A DNA stretch of 64,000 bases from Numida meleagris (GCF_002078875.1 NC_034409.1:104327014-104391013); one strand, 5' to 3'; shown: positions 1 to 14,582, counted from the stretch's first letter. The notes: generated from the sequence alone by a model not told the origin. Made by a program: numbers and translations.

Positions 1-2614
1 TAGTCAAAGAGTTTTTCAAAATCACTGGCTGAACAAGTAGTGGTAACAGACTGGGAGCCTGAGCCACAAGGATTAAACCAGTACTCCCATCCCATAAATA
101 TTGCCATCACTGCCTGGAGAAAGCATCTTAATGTATCTAGCATTATGCATAAGTATCTGAAACCTCACTAAGAAAGTCTATTTTTTTCCTCAGTTATCTT
201 CATTGAGAACAAATCTGTTACTGAGGTCTATAAAAGCCTTGGATCTAAACAGTGGGCTAAATGTAGAACCTCCAGAAATTATATTTGAATGCTCTTTCAT
301 TTTGTTTTTCTTATTTAGGGAGAGAGAGAAAGAGAAAATCCTGGATTACTGTTACATCCTCATTAATCACTTGCTCACTTAATCACTCATTACTATTAAT
401 ATTTAAGTATATTGTTTTTCCACATTTTTTTTAATTTTTTTTGTACAATACAGGGTGGGTTATGCTTTTGTCTGAACCTTGATTCTTTGTTCCCACTTCT
501 GGTCTTATCTAACTGCTTAAAAACATGTACTGAAGAAGGTTCTGAGATAAAGTATGCCTGCATGTTCTCTTTCATGTTCTCTTTTCTCAGAAGATGCACC
601 CAAAAAAGTATTTCCAGGAAAGCAAAAGGAGGGTGCTTTTCCATGAATACAGCTAGGCTGGTGCAGTTAATTCCGCATCAAGAAAGTACGTTGAGAAATT
701 ACTAATCCGTTAAAATCTTCGTTTATGCCTTCCTGACATTGTGAAGGATTAGTATGTGAAAATAGTTGTGTTTTTTTTTCTACTGTTTCTAAGCAGGCCA
801 AGCAAAAAGATCAAATCTGCATCTCCTGATTGTTTTTGAAACTCAAGTGAAATAGAATGTTCCATGTTCCATGTTATAGTTTAAACTTTTGCACACAAAA
901 AGAACAAATTTTCTGGGTTTTTTTTTGTTTGTGTGCATGTTAGTTTTTTTTTTATTTTGTTTTTTTTTTTTATTATTTTTAAGAGAACAAAATCCCTTAT
1001 TTTAATAGTCTAGTTGATTGTGTTTGCCATTGTGATGTGTGAAATGAAGACTGTTGTCTCAGCTATAGACCCTTTGTTTCTTGTTTTTTCAAGTTTCTGT
1101 AGACATACAAATATATTTCAAAGCAGAACAAGACTAGAACTAGCTAAAATGCAGGATTTAGGGTTAATAATACTTTTTTTCTTCTTTTTCTTCTTTATTT
1201 ATGTGGTTTTGTTTGGTCAGGACCTACATCAATTCTTCAAGACCTTCTCATGACCCAGAAATCCCCAAACACTGTTTCTAAAAGGAAACATGCATGGTGT
1301 TTCTGAAATATATCATTTCCTGCGACTTTCTTATTAGTTTCACCTCTGCTGGCCTCCACTTCCACAAACACTGAGTTCCTAGCGGTGCTGCGTGACATGC
1401 CTGAAAGCCCTGCTTTGGTGAGTCAGCCCTGGAGTCACAGAGCTCAGGAGCTCAGGTTCCCCAGCTGCCTGGACGGGAAGCCAAACAGAGCTGATGGACC
1501 TGCATCCAGTTGGTATTTTCATCCATCTACTTCTAATTGGTGCTGAATAAGGAGAATTATCTAACTAAAACCCTAAACCCTAGTGCATCTTGAAATTATG
1601 AAGTCATGAATTCATTTTACTCCGTTGTAAAGAAAATAGTGATATGTTTTGTCCTACTACAGACTACACAGAGTGAACTTTTAGATCATATGATCTTTGA
1701 TTTTACACAAAATTTCAGTTACAATGGGAAGAAGAAGCACTGGCTTTGGCATTTGCTTGAAGTGTTTCCAATTCATGGAAGTTCCTACTTAATACTACAC
1801 CTGTGTAAAACAATATTTTGTGGGCTACAATAGCACAAAACTGATTTACTTTCAAAATAAGACAGTAGGTAAAAGTGTTTTGGTACTCCTTCAAATACAA
1901 AGTCATTAAATACACTTTAGTGATCACAGTACAGAGTATGGACTGAATACCTGACCGATGTCACCCAAGACTACCTCTCTAAGCACTCTGCACTGCACTA
2001 ATTGATCTCTTAATTGGCTCAGTCAACACAGCAGTCTCCATCACACAACAAGCACTAATTGCTACAAGCTCGCTTCTGAAATGTTAAGCGCTTTGAAGGC
2101 AAAGTGTATGTGCTGGAATCGACTGCACAGTGGTGTGGGGCTCAGTGAGGGCTTCTCTGGGAGCCCCATCACCAAGTCTGGCTGGTGTTCCCCTGGGCTC
2201 CTGGAGTCACTCTCCAGGACAGCTGTGTTCTCTATAGTATGGCATATATGTGTGAAAAGAGTCTTGACCAAAGGCCAGAAACCTTTTGTAAAGGATATTA
2301 GCAGTCACCTGGACCCACACAGGAAAATTTCTGCTCTGAGATCAGTAGCTGTATGGATGCCTTAAACACAACCAAATGGATGTTTGCTTTCTTCAGGGCC
2401 CGGTTTAGAATATAATGAGCCAAAAAGCTACTTTGCAATCACTTAGCCTACATAATGTACCTGGAGACTGGATAATTATTTAAGTGAGGGCAGTGTTATG
2501 GTATCTCCACTCTGATAGATCTGAATATTAACAGAGAGGAATCTGTTGCTCCCCTAGGGGCAAGACAGATTACCTCGGTAGGTGGATTAGTGGCAGTATG
2601 CCTAAGTGCCTCTG
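1..2614. other. AT-rich non-coding DNA
   Basis: Short T and A runs (for example 945-980). No coding-like frame above 100 codons, no recognisable repeat family. Confidence 0.6.
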
Positions 2615-2700
2615 AGGGCTTGTCTACACAAGACAGCTGCACCCATTTAACTCAAGGTGTGATTTAAACCAATTGAGTTAAACCCAGTCAGAGTCCTACC
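2615..2700 (+). repeat. Possible ancient amniote interspersed repeat
   Basis: AGGGCTTGTCTACACAAGAC followed by AAGGTGTGATTTAAACCAAT and GAGTTAAACCCAGTCAGAG resembles a repeat that is abundant in turtle and crocodile genomes and survives as rare relics in birds. From memory only; family name uncertain. Confidence 0.45.
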
Positions 2701-5700
2701 AATACAATCCTTCTTGAAGTTAAGCAGGTATAGAGTCAAATTCTAAGAAAATGGGCAAAAAAAGGGTCTGGAGCCAAAATAAAATTGTTCACATAGCCTT
2801 TGGCACAGACCTTAACTTTTTTTTTTAATTAGGAATTAGGCAAAATGTGTTTCTGTCTTCTTATCAAAGCCCAAGGGACACCATACTGCCTTCACTTTGG
2901 TGATGAGGATGACAGAGACTCTTACTCTCTCCTCGTCCACCAACTATGACAAGTTTTTCTCCATGTCCCCCATAGAGGCACTCCAAAGAAAGCAATGGAA
3001 AGCCGAAGCAGCTCAAATTTTACTAAAGGTTAGCCAGAGATGAACAGGAAATTTTAAGGGCTACAGAAACTTCCACAGAGAGGTATTTTTTGTTCCGATG
3101 GAATTTTCATTGGAAATGTGAAAAAGATACAGAAAGAGTAATTATCTATTTTAGCCTATAGATTCACCATTTTAATGTGGTAAAGGCACTTGAGACCTGG
3201 TCTTGTTTCTTTCAGAGGAACCTGTGGTGAAAAATTATTCTAATTCAAATACAGAGGCTTCCATTCTGCAGTTACATTGACTAATAAGTAGGTATGTAAA
3301 GCTGGAAATCTAAAGCCTTGGCCCAGAAGGGTATTTTGACACATTCTATTTTTATAAATATGTTCCAAAATTTATTTTCATTCTGTTATGAACTCAAAAT
3401 ACATTCTGAAATCTGCCGCACAAAAGTAAGTTATACTGAGAGGTCAGGATAAGTTTGGTCTGCAGCACATAGTACAACTGGACAAAGACTTCACTCAAAG
3501 AAAACACTTGGGTTTTGTATCAGTTTGGTGGATAATGTTTTCCTAAATTTAACAGACCACAGACATCATTAAATTGGTAAAATTGGTAAGTCAGTTTCTG
3601 GAAATCAAGCTTCCAGCATTAGATCACTGACCCAGTGTGTTAGAATGAGCACTTAGCATTAATCAAGACTAATGAGATATGAAAGGAAAGGAAAATGTTG
3701 GAAGCTCTGTACGACCTAGTGGAAAAAAAAAACAAACTGAATCAGACATGCAAAAGTGAGATGGTTTTAATGTGATTTTTATAGCAACCACTAAAATCAC
3801 TAGCAGTGGGATCAGTGGAGAGCAGCACAGATAAATCCTGCAGTGTGTCTGTCTTGGCATAATACTCATGTGAGCAATCTCTAATCCCTATTGCTAGCAA
3901 TAAACACCCTTCCTGTGCTGGTAGAACAAACTCCAAGAGTTTTGAGCTTGCTCCCTAGTACCTATCTGCATGCCTCAAATCTTTTCTTATCAGCAGGCTC
4001 ACTGAAAGACACTGTGTTTTTCTTTCCCTTGATGCCAATACAATTTTCAGCTGCATCCAATTGGTTTCTTCACCGACGGGTGGGAATAGGCATGTAAGAC
4101 AGGGTATTTACAAAACCATCCTTTTTATCATCGTTATACTGCACTTCTGGATGTGTCGTGTTCTAATTACACTGGAAACATGCGTGAAAAAAAAAAGATA
4201 AACCAAAACAAAAAAAAAAAAAACAGAATTACAAATGATTATGAAAGATTCAAGTGATGAAATGAATACAAAATCATCCTTTATCTGTTTTTGCTAATGT
4301 TAAACTAGAAAAGTCTCTCTCCTTTTTTCAAGGCAATATTCTGTTACTTGACATCATGTCTATTTGCCATGGACTTGACCTCTCAGTATGTCATGTTGCA
4401 TCTTGTAGAAAAGAAAAAAGGTCAAACCTTCCAAAATTCCAAAAGCACTTAAATGCTGGGTTTTGGATGGAAAACTGAATTCTCAGAAAGAATAAGAAGA
4501 AAATCAGAGATTTTTGTAATGTACTCCCTCTTCTAACAGGCAGGGCACTGGCTCTGGATGTCAGCAAACTGTATTTCTATCCCACCTATATCAACAGGAT
4601 CAGAACTGTATTTTAATTTCAGAACCAAACAATTTGTTCAATGAATAGAATAGGATAGACAAATTAGTGGAGGGAGCCACACAGAAGGAGTGTTGGTTTT
4701 TTTTAATAAAACTTTATATGAGAAGACATGAAACCAGCAGACAACCAGAAAGATATCAGATGAGATTATAAATATTTCCAGGCATATTTGCTCCTTAAGA
4801 CTATGTGAACTTTGAGCATGTTACCTAGAAAAGAAGTGCATAAACCTGTTTCGTGGCACTGTGCTTTGATGAAGTATGTTGCATTAGTTAGAAAACAACA
4901 TTTGAAGTTACTTCCATTTCAGACTCTTTTCTGTTTCATCCTATTCACGTTTTCATCATAGATTACACAGTAGCATAAGTTTAGGGATCTACGTGGAATA
5001 GAGAAGTCTCACAAAGAAAGAATGCCAGAACTTTGATCATCCATTTCCTCCATATAGTCTTCTATCGTATTATATTGTTCCAAAGAGATAAATGTCCTTT
5101 TTTAAAAAAAATAAAAATCAAATTGATTTCTGAAGAACATAACATTTGTTCAAAAATCTCAGCCATATTAATATAGTCTCCAAAGATGTATTGTAGATAA
5201 AAACTAGTCTCTCCATATTCATTGTTAATTGCTATTTCAGCTTCATCCAGTGTTGTAAAATCCCATCCACCACCTGTGACGAGCTCTGCTGTATGAAGTG
5301 GTATTTGTTATCCTCGTCAATTTCTCCTAGTCTCCATTTTGTAATTTTGCAATAGCACTATTGATTTTAGGCTGATCCTTGTGATACTCCAGATTTTTAC
5401 GTGTCTTCCCCACAAAGGGAGCAAGGCATCTAGGCTATACTGTGCAGGTGTATTAGCACGTTTCTGGTGGTTCTGGGTGGGTATGCTGGGAAGAACACAG
5501 ACTTTGGGTAGATATTCCACCTTCTTTAGGCAGAGATGTTGGATTATAACATAGTGTGGCTATTCCAAGAGTATACGATATTTATAGTTAATTATTTCCT
5601 GTCAGAAAGAAGGAATTAAGGAGAAACAGTGACTCTGAATCTCCACTAAAATATTTTGTCATCACAGAAAAATGTCTACTGGTGCAAAACAGTAGAGCAG

Positions 5701-6435
5701 TGTGGGAGCAGAGCTAGTGCTGACTGATCTGCTCTTAGAGACAGAACTAGGAGAGAAAAGTTGGTTTAGGTTGACCTCACCTATGCGTAGATATGGAATA
5801 TATGATATATCTATTTTCCCTATAGAAGAAACTGGGCTTTATGGGAAAATTCGTGAAAAAAAAATGCTCTGAGGACAAGCATGTGGCTGAATGGAATCTG
5901 AGATTGGAAGACACCAGTTCAATAAATCTGGGTTAGAAAGTCTTTTGTCAAAGTAGATGGGTTAAGTGGAAATAGCCATTGTGCTAACAAGGTGAGGGAG
6001 AGAAGAAGGGACAAAGAGAAATCAGGATCTCCAGGAGAGAAGGGACAAAAAAGGAATGAAGAAACAATGTGACTGCAAAGATTAGAGATATCAAAGAAGT
6101 CAAAAGGGGTAAACAGGGGAACTGGGACAAGTTTCTTTCTAGGTTCCTGGTGGGATGATGGTACCATGTTGGGGTATATATTTAAAGATACAGAATTTAA
6201 GGAAATTACCTCTAAAATAAGGACAACAAAATCACAAGAAGATGATGGAGACCAACATGTGGTCCAAAGATTCAGCTCTGAGGAAGTGTTTACGGGAATA
6301 AGACTTTTCTTGATGAAGGAATGTGACCTGGGAACATATAGTCTTAAATTTCCTTACTAACATAAACATCTACCATTCTGAACTCAAAAGCATGAAAATC
6401 TCTTGATAACTTCTTAAGGAAAGCAAGAAAGACAT
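2701..6435. other. AT-rich non-coding DNA
   Basis: Nothing recognisable apart from A-rich tracts near 4190-4225 and 5100-5117. Confidence 0.6.
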
Positions 6436-6836
6436 AGACTTACTGGAGTGAATCCAGCAAAGGGCCACCAAGGTGGTTAAGGCTTTGGAGCATCTGACAT
6501 AAGGGAAATCTGTCAGAAGTGGGACTGTGAAGACTCAAGCTGAAGAGTCAGAGAAATCTTATAAATGTATATAAATCCCTGATGGGCAAAGTAAAGAAAT
6601 CCCAGTAACAGGAAGTGGGCACAAGCTGTAACAGAGGAAGTTGCATTAAAAAAAATCAAACACAAATTTTACTGTGAGTGTGTCCAGAATGGCTGTAGCA
6701 TCTCCACTCTCAAAATAATCCAAAACTCTACTGGATTTGGCCCTGAGCAACCTGTCATAACTGACCACACTCTGAACAGGGATTTGGTCTAGCTGATCTC
6801 TAAAGATCCCTTCCCATCACAGCTCAGCAAATCTAT
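6436..6836 (+). mobile_element. Old, diverged CR1 copy
   Basis: CR1-like text AATCCAGCAAAGGGCCACCA...GGCTTTGGAGCATCTGACAT appears at the left, and TCTAGCTGATCTCTAAAGATCCCTTCC at the right end in shorter blocks. Divergence and small indels are high, and the octamer tail is degraded. Confidence 0.65.
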
Positions 6837-7656
6837 GTCTTTGAAAGCAAATTTAGTAGAAGAGAACAGAATAAAATGCACCCTCGGTAAAGCAAGATAT
6901 ATGCGGCATACTCTCCTGATGTCTTTGTTTGAGTTAAGATTCTTTTTAGACAAGGCATACATGTGGTAGGTGTAGTTTTTCTGATCTTTCATGTCTGTAA
7001 TGCTACTTCATGGGAAACCATTAGTTATTGTGAGATTGTCGGGGATGAGCTGTGGATTTTGCTCAAAGAAGAATCGTAAGTATCAAAAAACCTGCAGTTA
7101 AAAGTCAGTTTCATTGTTGTTATACTCTTCACATGGGCATAGGCAGCACAACTCATCTGTTTAATGACATACTACAGCTCTCCCAGTACCAGGCAGTGCA
7201 ATTAAAAACGCCATTCAAGCGAGCATCCCAGAGGAGGTTCTGTGGAAGTACTGCATCTATAGTGTAGGTGAGGGAGGGGGAAAATACTACAGATATCCAG
7301 TATCCATTAGGCATAATGTTAATTGGACTCTGGGTATTGAAAAGCATTAAAAGATTACAGAAAAATCTCAGCAAATGTTATTCTCAGGAATTTTAGCTAT
7401 TATGCTTTGAAGAGCAGAATACTCTAAAAGACAAAATAAAGGCCTTGGCTTTTGAAAAAGCCAGACGTGATTTCAAAATGAAAGCCTGATGTTACGATTA
7501 ATGTCTTTTCCTTTTCAAGATCTAAGCTGGAAACTTGTGAATTACTGAGAACAATGAATAATTTGGAAGGGGAACCTGAAGAAGCACAACTGTGTTTCAG
7601 TTTCTCACATATTGGCCTGAACGGCTAGTGTATCAGACAAGGCATGGCATTTGTAA
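6837..7656. other. AT-rich non-coding DNA
   Basis: No supported feature between the old CR1 copy and the minus-strand coding-like tract. Confidence 0.6.
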
Positions 7657-8651
7657 TTATCTTCTTCCTCTAAGGTGCCACTGAAAAGTAGCCACATTTC
7701 TACCTGCTCCCACTGAGTTGAGGTTCTCTGCTGTACCTGGAACCAAGCAGTTACTGAGGACCTCTGATGAGGACTCACTTCTTGTTGAAATGTTACTTGT
7801 AGTATTCAAGGTGAGTGTGAAATTCAGTCCTGCCTTACTGTGGAAAAATAGAGTAGCCCTGTCTTCTGCACCATCACATTTCCAGTTTGAAAGCACTACT
7901 GTTTCTTCCAGTTCCTCAACGCCACACACCAGGTACAGATAGTGCACTTGCTTAACCTTTGCCTTCTGCATACAGGGTCCTGGAGAGATGTGCTGCCAGG
8001 AGGTGCATATCTCTGCCTGGCTATAGCCCTCTTCCAGGACAGTGGATGGTGTGATATGACACAGTTCAATATGACATATAGTATTTCCAAACTGGAGAGA
8101 CTGCTTCTTGCCTTTATCCCACTGCAGTTCATTCTTCTTAAATGAAACACTGAAATGCTGTGATTATGGAGCTAATCACACACACATAGCGTAAGTATCA
8201 TCGTTAAACAAGGACCTGGCATGAAACTCTTGTATGTGCTCCCACTCACCATGAAGTGTAAAGTTAAAGTATCTCCAGAGCACCAGTCTATATCTCTTTC
8301 CTACACATGCCATCCCACACTTATCCAGCTTCATCATCTCAGAATCTACAGGCCATAATCTTTTCCATAGCTCTTTATGCAAACAACATACACCTGAAAG
8401 AACTGTCACAGGAAATTGCTCTGGGGAGATATTTACAGAGCTTTTCGCTTTAATCTCGGATTCTGCAGTGGTATTAAGGCTTGTACCAATTCCTCTACAG
8501 TAATGCTTTCCAGAGTGCCAGACACAATGGTGTCTTCGCTGCCATCAGTGTAAACACCAAAAGCAACAGTGTTAAACACACAGAAACCTATATTTTTGGG
8601 AAAACATAAAATCCTGCAGGTCAAGTGTATTTTTGCGTAAACATAGAACAA
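7657..8651 (-). pseudogene. Unrecognised, broken coding-like tract
   Basis: The minus strand carries successive open stretches separated by stops and frame changes: 8651-8433 (contains GVYTDGSEDTIVSGTLESI and TVEELVQALIPLQNP), 8409-8176 (LVLWRYFNFTLHGEWEHI), 8150-7896, and 7971-7657 (VHYLYLVCGVEELEETVV and LNFTLTLNTTSNIS). Scattered cysteines and N-glycosylation sequons (NFT, NTT, NIS) would suit a secreted or membrane ectodomain. I do not recognise the family. It may be a decayed gene or retrocopy, or chance open frames. Confidence 0.3.
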
Positions 8652-11600
8652 GTGCTATTCAATTTCAGCCACCCTACTCTTGTATATTTTCTTTGCTAAT
8701 CTGTATTGTTTTCACAATTTACTTCACAAAGTCAGACACTGTTTATTAAGGTGTTGTACCTAATGCTTTTTTAGCTTTGGGTTTTGGTTATCTTATTCTT
8801 TGAGAATAGAATGGTATAGGAGGATATAATTCCTTAAAAGTTAGTAAATTAGGTTTCATAACTCTAATTTCATAATAACAAGTAAAACTCGATCCTAATC
8901 CTTCCTTTTATGAGGACACACACTGAGTCCTGAGAAAAACTCCACCAAAGACTGTAAATAAGACTGCCTGCCTTGAACAGTATCTCAAAAATACCACGTA
9001 TTTTAAGGATACTCTTGTCTCTACACTCCACTTGAATTATTCATTCAAAATCAATCCTTGAAATATCTGTAATGATTCTATGTTAGATGCTCTGGTCAAT
9101 TTACAAATTATTTTTAGGCTAATGTTTGGGTCAAAATGTGCAGCAAAATTCTATCAAGCTAATTGCAAAATGTAGTTCTATTTGGCCTGATTTGAACTTA
9201 ATCTGAGCTCTTGACTGAACTGCTTGTCTGCATGATCTAAACTGTGACTACAAGGATCCAGGGTCGGGATTTGTCCTGCAATCTACTCCATGCTAGACTC
9301 CCTCTGAGTGTGGGACTCAGGAGCCAAATGACCCCAAATGATCTGGCACTTGTCCTTTCAGCATCTCAAGATTTAAGAGAGGTTTGGTTCATTCTGAGAA
9401 GAGAATAAGTCAGGTTAAGAACTGGCATTTAAAATGAAGGGAGTGAAGACACTGGACAGGTGAGATTTTTGCTTCTGCTGCGACTTGGGGAGCAGGAAGA
9501 ACAAGGCCACAAATAATGTTGATAGAAGATGCTTTGGCCCTCCTTGGCTAGGTCTCTGGCTTAGGGAGAATAGTGCAGCAAGGCCATGGCTAATTCACAA
9601 ACCCCAGCAGACTGTGATTCTAGCAGGTTGCCTGATTTGCCTATATATCACACAGATGTAAATAATCTGAGATCAGAAGACAGTCCCTCGACCATTAGCT
9701 GAAAGATAAACTGGCAATTTTTTGACAGATCAAGGCAATAAATATGCAACTGACTGAAGGCTATTAAACCTGAAATATAGAGTATGAAAGACCAGACTGT
9801 CTGGAATGAATTGTGAGAATTGGTCAAGATGACAGTAAACACCCAAGCGCTCCTGTGAAGGAAGTTTTCTAAAAGTTTCTCCTGCATTGCCCTAAAGAAT
9901 AATGTTAGTTTTGGGAAGAGCTGTCAACCAATGTGATAGTCACTGGGGAAGTCTCAGTGGAGATGGCAACCTCACTAAAGCAAAGAGACATGATGGTAGC
10001 AATAAAACAAATGTTAAATTTCATTTATAAGTTATATGAAGGAAAATGTTGGATCAGCAGCATGAACACTGTAAGCAGATGTTTATTATACTTGTCCTTA
10101 AAGATTTTCAATGATGAATACTCTACATCTCACCAAACAAGTCTACTCAAGTTCTATAACATCCCAAGTGGAAGATTTTCCTAATGCTTCTCCTGAATTT
10201 TCCTTGCTGCAAGAACCCTTCAGTCTTAATTAATATCCTTCTCAACTAGTGATAGCTCAAACACAAATGCATAAGAATTGGTGAGATCCAATCTTTCATC
10301 TCAGCCAACATTTAGTCTCCAGAAGAGTCAACTACCTCTAAAGATGGTTCCTGCAGTAGATATCACTAGATAATTTACACAAAGTAAAGATTCTTATGAA
10401 TTTACATCTTTTAGAAGATGTTTTTATTCCTAAGGTGTGAATAGTACAGGGTAAAATGGGGAAAAAAAACCCAATAAAGCGTCTAGTTCAAGCCACACAA
10501 GGATTTGTTTTGTTATACAGGCTCAAAACACCAGCTCCTGAGGTTTTACAAAGCCCAGATAACCCAAGTTACACATTACAGGCAGGGAAGGGAAACAGCC
10601 TTTCACCCAACCCACAACCCTGAAAACTTTGTTGGTTCAGAGAAAGTGGAACCTGAATCTGAACCTACGCTGGTTTGCAAACCTCAGACTACCCTCATGT
10701 TATTGCCAACACCCCCTTAAGACACTGTCTTGTGGGCTGCCAGCGATCTGCGGTGTCTACACTCCATCAGGTTTCCCTACAGCAAAGCCCCAGAGATTTT
10801 GGCAATTTGGATGTCTAAGTATGACCCAAACATTAGCTACTTTTGAAAGAGTACAGCATGAAATATCATCTGTGACTTCCAATAAGCAGTGTCTGTGAAG
10901 ATGACTTCTCAGAACTGCGGAACTCTTTATGGGCATTTTAGCAGAGATGGTGCTTGTAAGTAATCTCATTGTAAAGCCACTCGTCTTCAGGAATACACTT
11001 ACTGCACTAATTGTTTCCACAGAAAGTGGTGTTTAATGCAGCAAGATCCTCTCACTTCCCCCTCCCTTCTTCCCCCGTCTCACTCGAGAGCGTCTATCTC
11101 TTTCCTTTATGAAAGCCACCTCATCCAGACCTGAGACTTGGAAATTCATCATACTCTATGAATAAAAAAGCAAAATACAGTAATAGAGGAGCAAGTAGAA
11201 CAATATAAACAATTGATCATTTTCTCAGCTTTTTGGCTGCAAAGTGACTTGTGAAAGTGTTAAAATGATCACTCTATTACATTTGTTGTTTGAAATGGTC
11301 TGGCAAGATAATTTGTCTGTAGAGAAAGACTGATCTCAGACAACTGGTGATTTCAGCTGTGTTACTCTAGATCTATGAAGAAAGGAGTCTAGAGTCATAT
11401 CTTCGAGCTATACATCTTTTTTTTCCAATTAACTATTTAGAGAAGGAGGATGGCTTGTTACCCTGGGTTAGGTCACCAGGATATTATTCCTGAGAGCATG
11501 CACTGAGGATGACTTTGAGGAAATTACATAGGTTAAGGTTTGTAAAGTTGAATAGAAAAATTGAAGCTGAATTCTGTGCTCATCTTTTAAAAGTTCATTC

Positions 11601-13811
11601 ACTGTTTTCTTGATTTTGCTCTTATCATTTCTGCCCTTATTATTTAAAATTGGCCTTATGGACACCATTCAGGCATTGAGATCCCTTGTAGTAATTTCTA
11701 AAAAGTCAGCAAGAACAAGTTTATGTCCCTGAGTATAAGAAATAACAGGACCTGAGACAACAGGTGAGTACAATGCAGAAAGAAACCCATGCTGGGCAGC
11801 AGGTTAAGCAGTAGTGCCTCACATCAGTCATATACTGTATGAAATGAGGTTGTTTCAAGAAAGGTGCAGTCCGGTTGGAAGGCAAGCGTGTGGCTCTGAG
11901 GATATTTAATCTTAATAGATATTTAAACTTAATAGACAGTTTTCTTCTGTAACTCAGATTTTCCATTTAAAAAAAAAAGACAGTAATTGTAGGCCTTTGC
12001 TATGTAGATGCTGATCTTGATTCACTTGATAGTATGCATCATGCTTGGAAGTAATATGACAGTGGGTCTACAGAAATATCTTAATATAAATTCAGTCAGC
12101 ACTCAGAATTTAAAACAGGTTATTCATTTTGATGAGAAGCCTGGATTATCCAGCAGTTGCTTCCTACATTTCAGACGGGCCGCCTGTTCAACTTGTTCTT
12201 GGCTACAAAATCAACAGCTACCAATCTCAATATTCATTTGGAAGTCACTCTTTCCAGAAAGACTTAAGACAGAAACAAACTGCAAATAGACAGATTGAAT
12301 AGGTTTAAAGAGGAAATTCTCACTGAAAACTTCGTGTGGACAAGCAGAATGTATTCACATACAGACAACAACATTTTTCTTCAGGCTCTCCATTCCACTG
12401 TGCAAAGAGTCTTTATGGCTGACACACTGGTACTGGGAAATACAGCTTCTTTCTATTTTTACCACAGTGCAACCTGAGCTATGAATCTATGGAGTCAAAA
12501 GTAAAAACTCAACTATTGAGCAAACACTTCAGACACTTAAGCAGAAGCTCTCTAAAAGCACGATGACAGGGTAGCCGGTATTCTGCCAGGGACAAGCTGT
12601 TTTCAGAAAGGAGCTTCATTTTTGCACACACTTTCCAAGAAATATCACTCCTAAGTGTTCACACTAACTGGCTTTGACACCTCCACCAAATACACCTAAC
12701 CTTCGAAAACTGCCCAAAGAGTCCTTTGGCTCTCAAGTCTTGTGAGCATGACAAGGAGCAGGGAGGAAAAATGTTAGTAGGTGTCAGGTCTTGGGGTTTA
12801 GCATCAGTCTGCTGACTTTCACCCAGCCCCACTGATCTGCCAGTGTTCTGGTGTCACTGGGGAATCAGATTCTTTTTAAAGACAGCTATCTTGGCTTATT
12901 GTGAACTGTAAAAGATGGATTAAAATGTCTGCAAAGGAAATTCATTGCCGCCACCTCATGTGGTCTGACTGGGAATTTCACAGTGATTGACATCTGCTGT
13001 CAAATCCCAGCACCAGATCTCAGATAACAAGACAGAAGAATTTGGCCTGAAAAAGCCTTGAAAACTTGAGCCAAGTATTTTAGCACTTGAATGGTAAAAG
13101 ATAATTAGAAAAAAAAAAAGAGAGAAGAATCTATCATTTATTATATTTTAAGGAAAAAACTGAGATTTTTTCAGTCTGACTCATACCTTCTGAATTCTTT
13201 GGGCTGAATACAACAGAAATGGTACATTCAGATGTATTTGGTCATCTCTAGGGAAAATGCATTATTTTGCTGTTTAATTTCTTGAAATGCTCTCTTTAGT
13301 CTAGTAATTTGACCATTAGTGCTTGGTCAGCAAATTCCACTTGCTGTTCTTCTCTGATTCTTTCTCTTCATGACAATTGCTTCCTTTTTTTCCCTGCCTG
13401 CTTTCCTTCTGACACAAAAGCCACATTAGATACTGAGAAAGATAAGCTGACATTCAGCCACTGCCAGTGCACACAAAACTATGCTGCACATGAGCAGCAG
13501 CCACTACGATCTGTCACAGCAGAATGGGTGAAGTTTAAACTATGTTGACTAGGGTGAATGAACAAAAGATCCATGTAACTCTTGAGTACTCAATAGCAAT
13601 TATTAAAAAGTGGTGGCAAAAAAACGGCTCTGTCTGCAGTGGCCAACTCTTTTCTTCAGCTTTGTGAACAACCCTAAAGCCTTGATTATTTGGGATTGAG
13701 TGGCTTAAGCTTTTATTTCTGTCTGAGATTACTTCTCTTAAGCTCCCTGTTCCCAAACTTCAATGTTCTCCACTTGATTTTTCAGTTGAGATACACAAGA
13801 CACTGCCAGCA

Positions 13812-13855
<44 letters not shown>

Positions 13856-14505
13856 AAAACAAAAAAAAAAACCCAAAACAAACAAAAAAAACAAAGCGTG
13901 AATTTTATCCTGCAAGGTAAGAAAATTGGAAGATATAATTTCCAGCACACTAAAAATTTTTTATTTGAGGACATACAAGCTTCCTAAGCACATGAGATTC
14001 ACATAGTGATTGTATAGTCACCATAGGGCAGATGAAACGTTTTGTATTGACAAGGCAACTGTTGCGTATCATCGTACTGCAAAATGCTATACAGTTGTTG
14101 GCTTCAATGACATTTTTCATTTAAAGAAGGAACCTTTTGGATATGAGAAAATGCAAAAACCCATCAATGTGTGGCAATAAACAGTATGAAGTTCCAGAAG
14201 GCCACAATATATATAGTAGAATACTTTGTTCTCCTAGAGTATTTCCCATTTGCAGTTTTCAAAGAATCTTATGAATATAAAGTAGTTCTCTTTCTACACA
14301 TTGTAAGGTAGGTAAATATTCAGTGCTGGGGACAGAGAGATGAGAGCAGAAATAGAAATCCTTGAGGAGAAATCCTGCTCCTAAGTAGTAAGAATGTCTC
14401 CACTATGAAGACCAAAGAACTAGAAGGTAACGAAGAACCGAGTGGTGGGGCCAACATGCAAGATTCTTCCAAGAGTGAAATAGCTGCATGGCTAGATGGA
14501 AGAGT
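8652..14505. other. Non-coding DNA
   Basis: Only short unrelated open frames. The A-rich tract at 13813 is the one distinctive feature. Confidence 0.6.
13813..13896 (+). repeat. Poly-A tract and A-rich simple repeat
   Basis: 41 consecutive As (13813-13853) are followed by A-rich sequence with single Cs and CCC. The open frames of lysine (+) or phenylalanine (-) across it are meaningless. Confidence 0.95.
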
Positions 14506-14582
14506 CATAGAATCATAGAATGACCAGGGTTGGAAAAGACCTCTAAGATCATCTAGCCCTACTGTCCACTTACACATAGCCC
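14506..14582 (-). mobile_element. CR1 3' end
   Basis: Begins with the reverse complement of the CR1 tail (CATAGAATCATAGAAT) followed by GGTTGGAAAAGACCTCTAAG and ATCATCTAG. Only the last 75 bp or so of the element are recognisable. Confidence 0.82.

Noticed and set aside
1568..1584. Telomere-like CCCTAAACCCTAG
   Set aside because: Only two units, and the unit is not the vertebrate TTAGGG/CCCTAA register. No interstitial telomere array.
13690..13974. Lysine-rich and phenylalanine-rich open frames
   Set aside because: Translations of a 41-A run and its complement.
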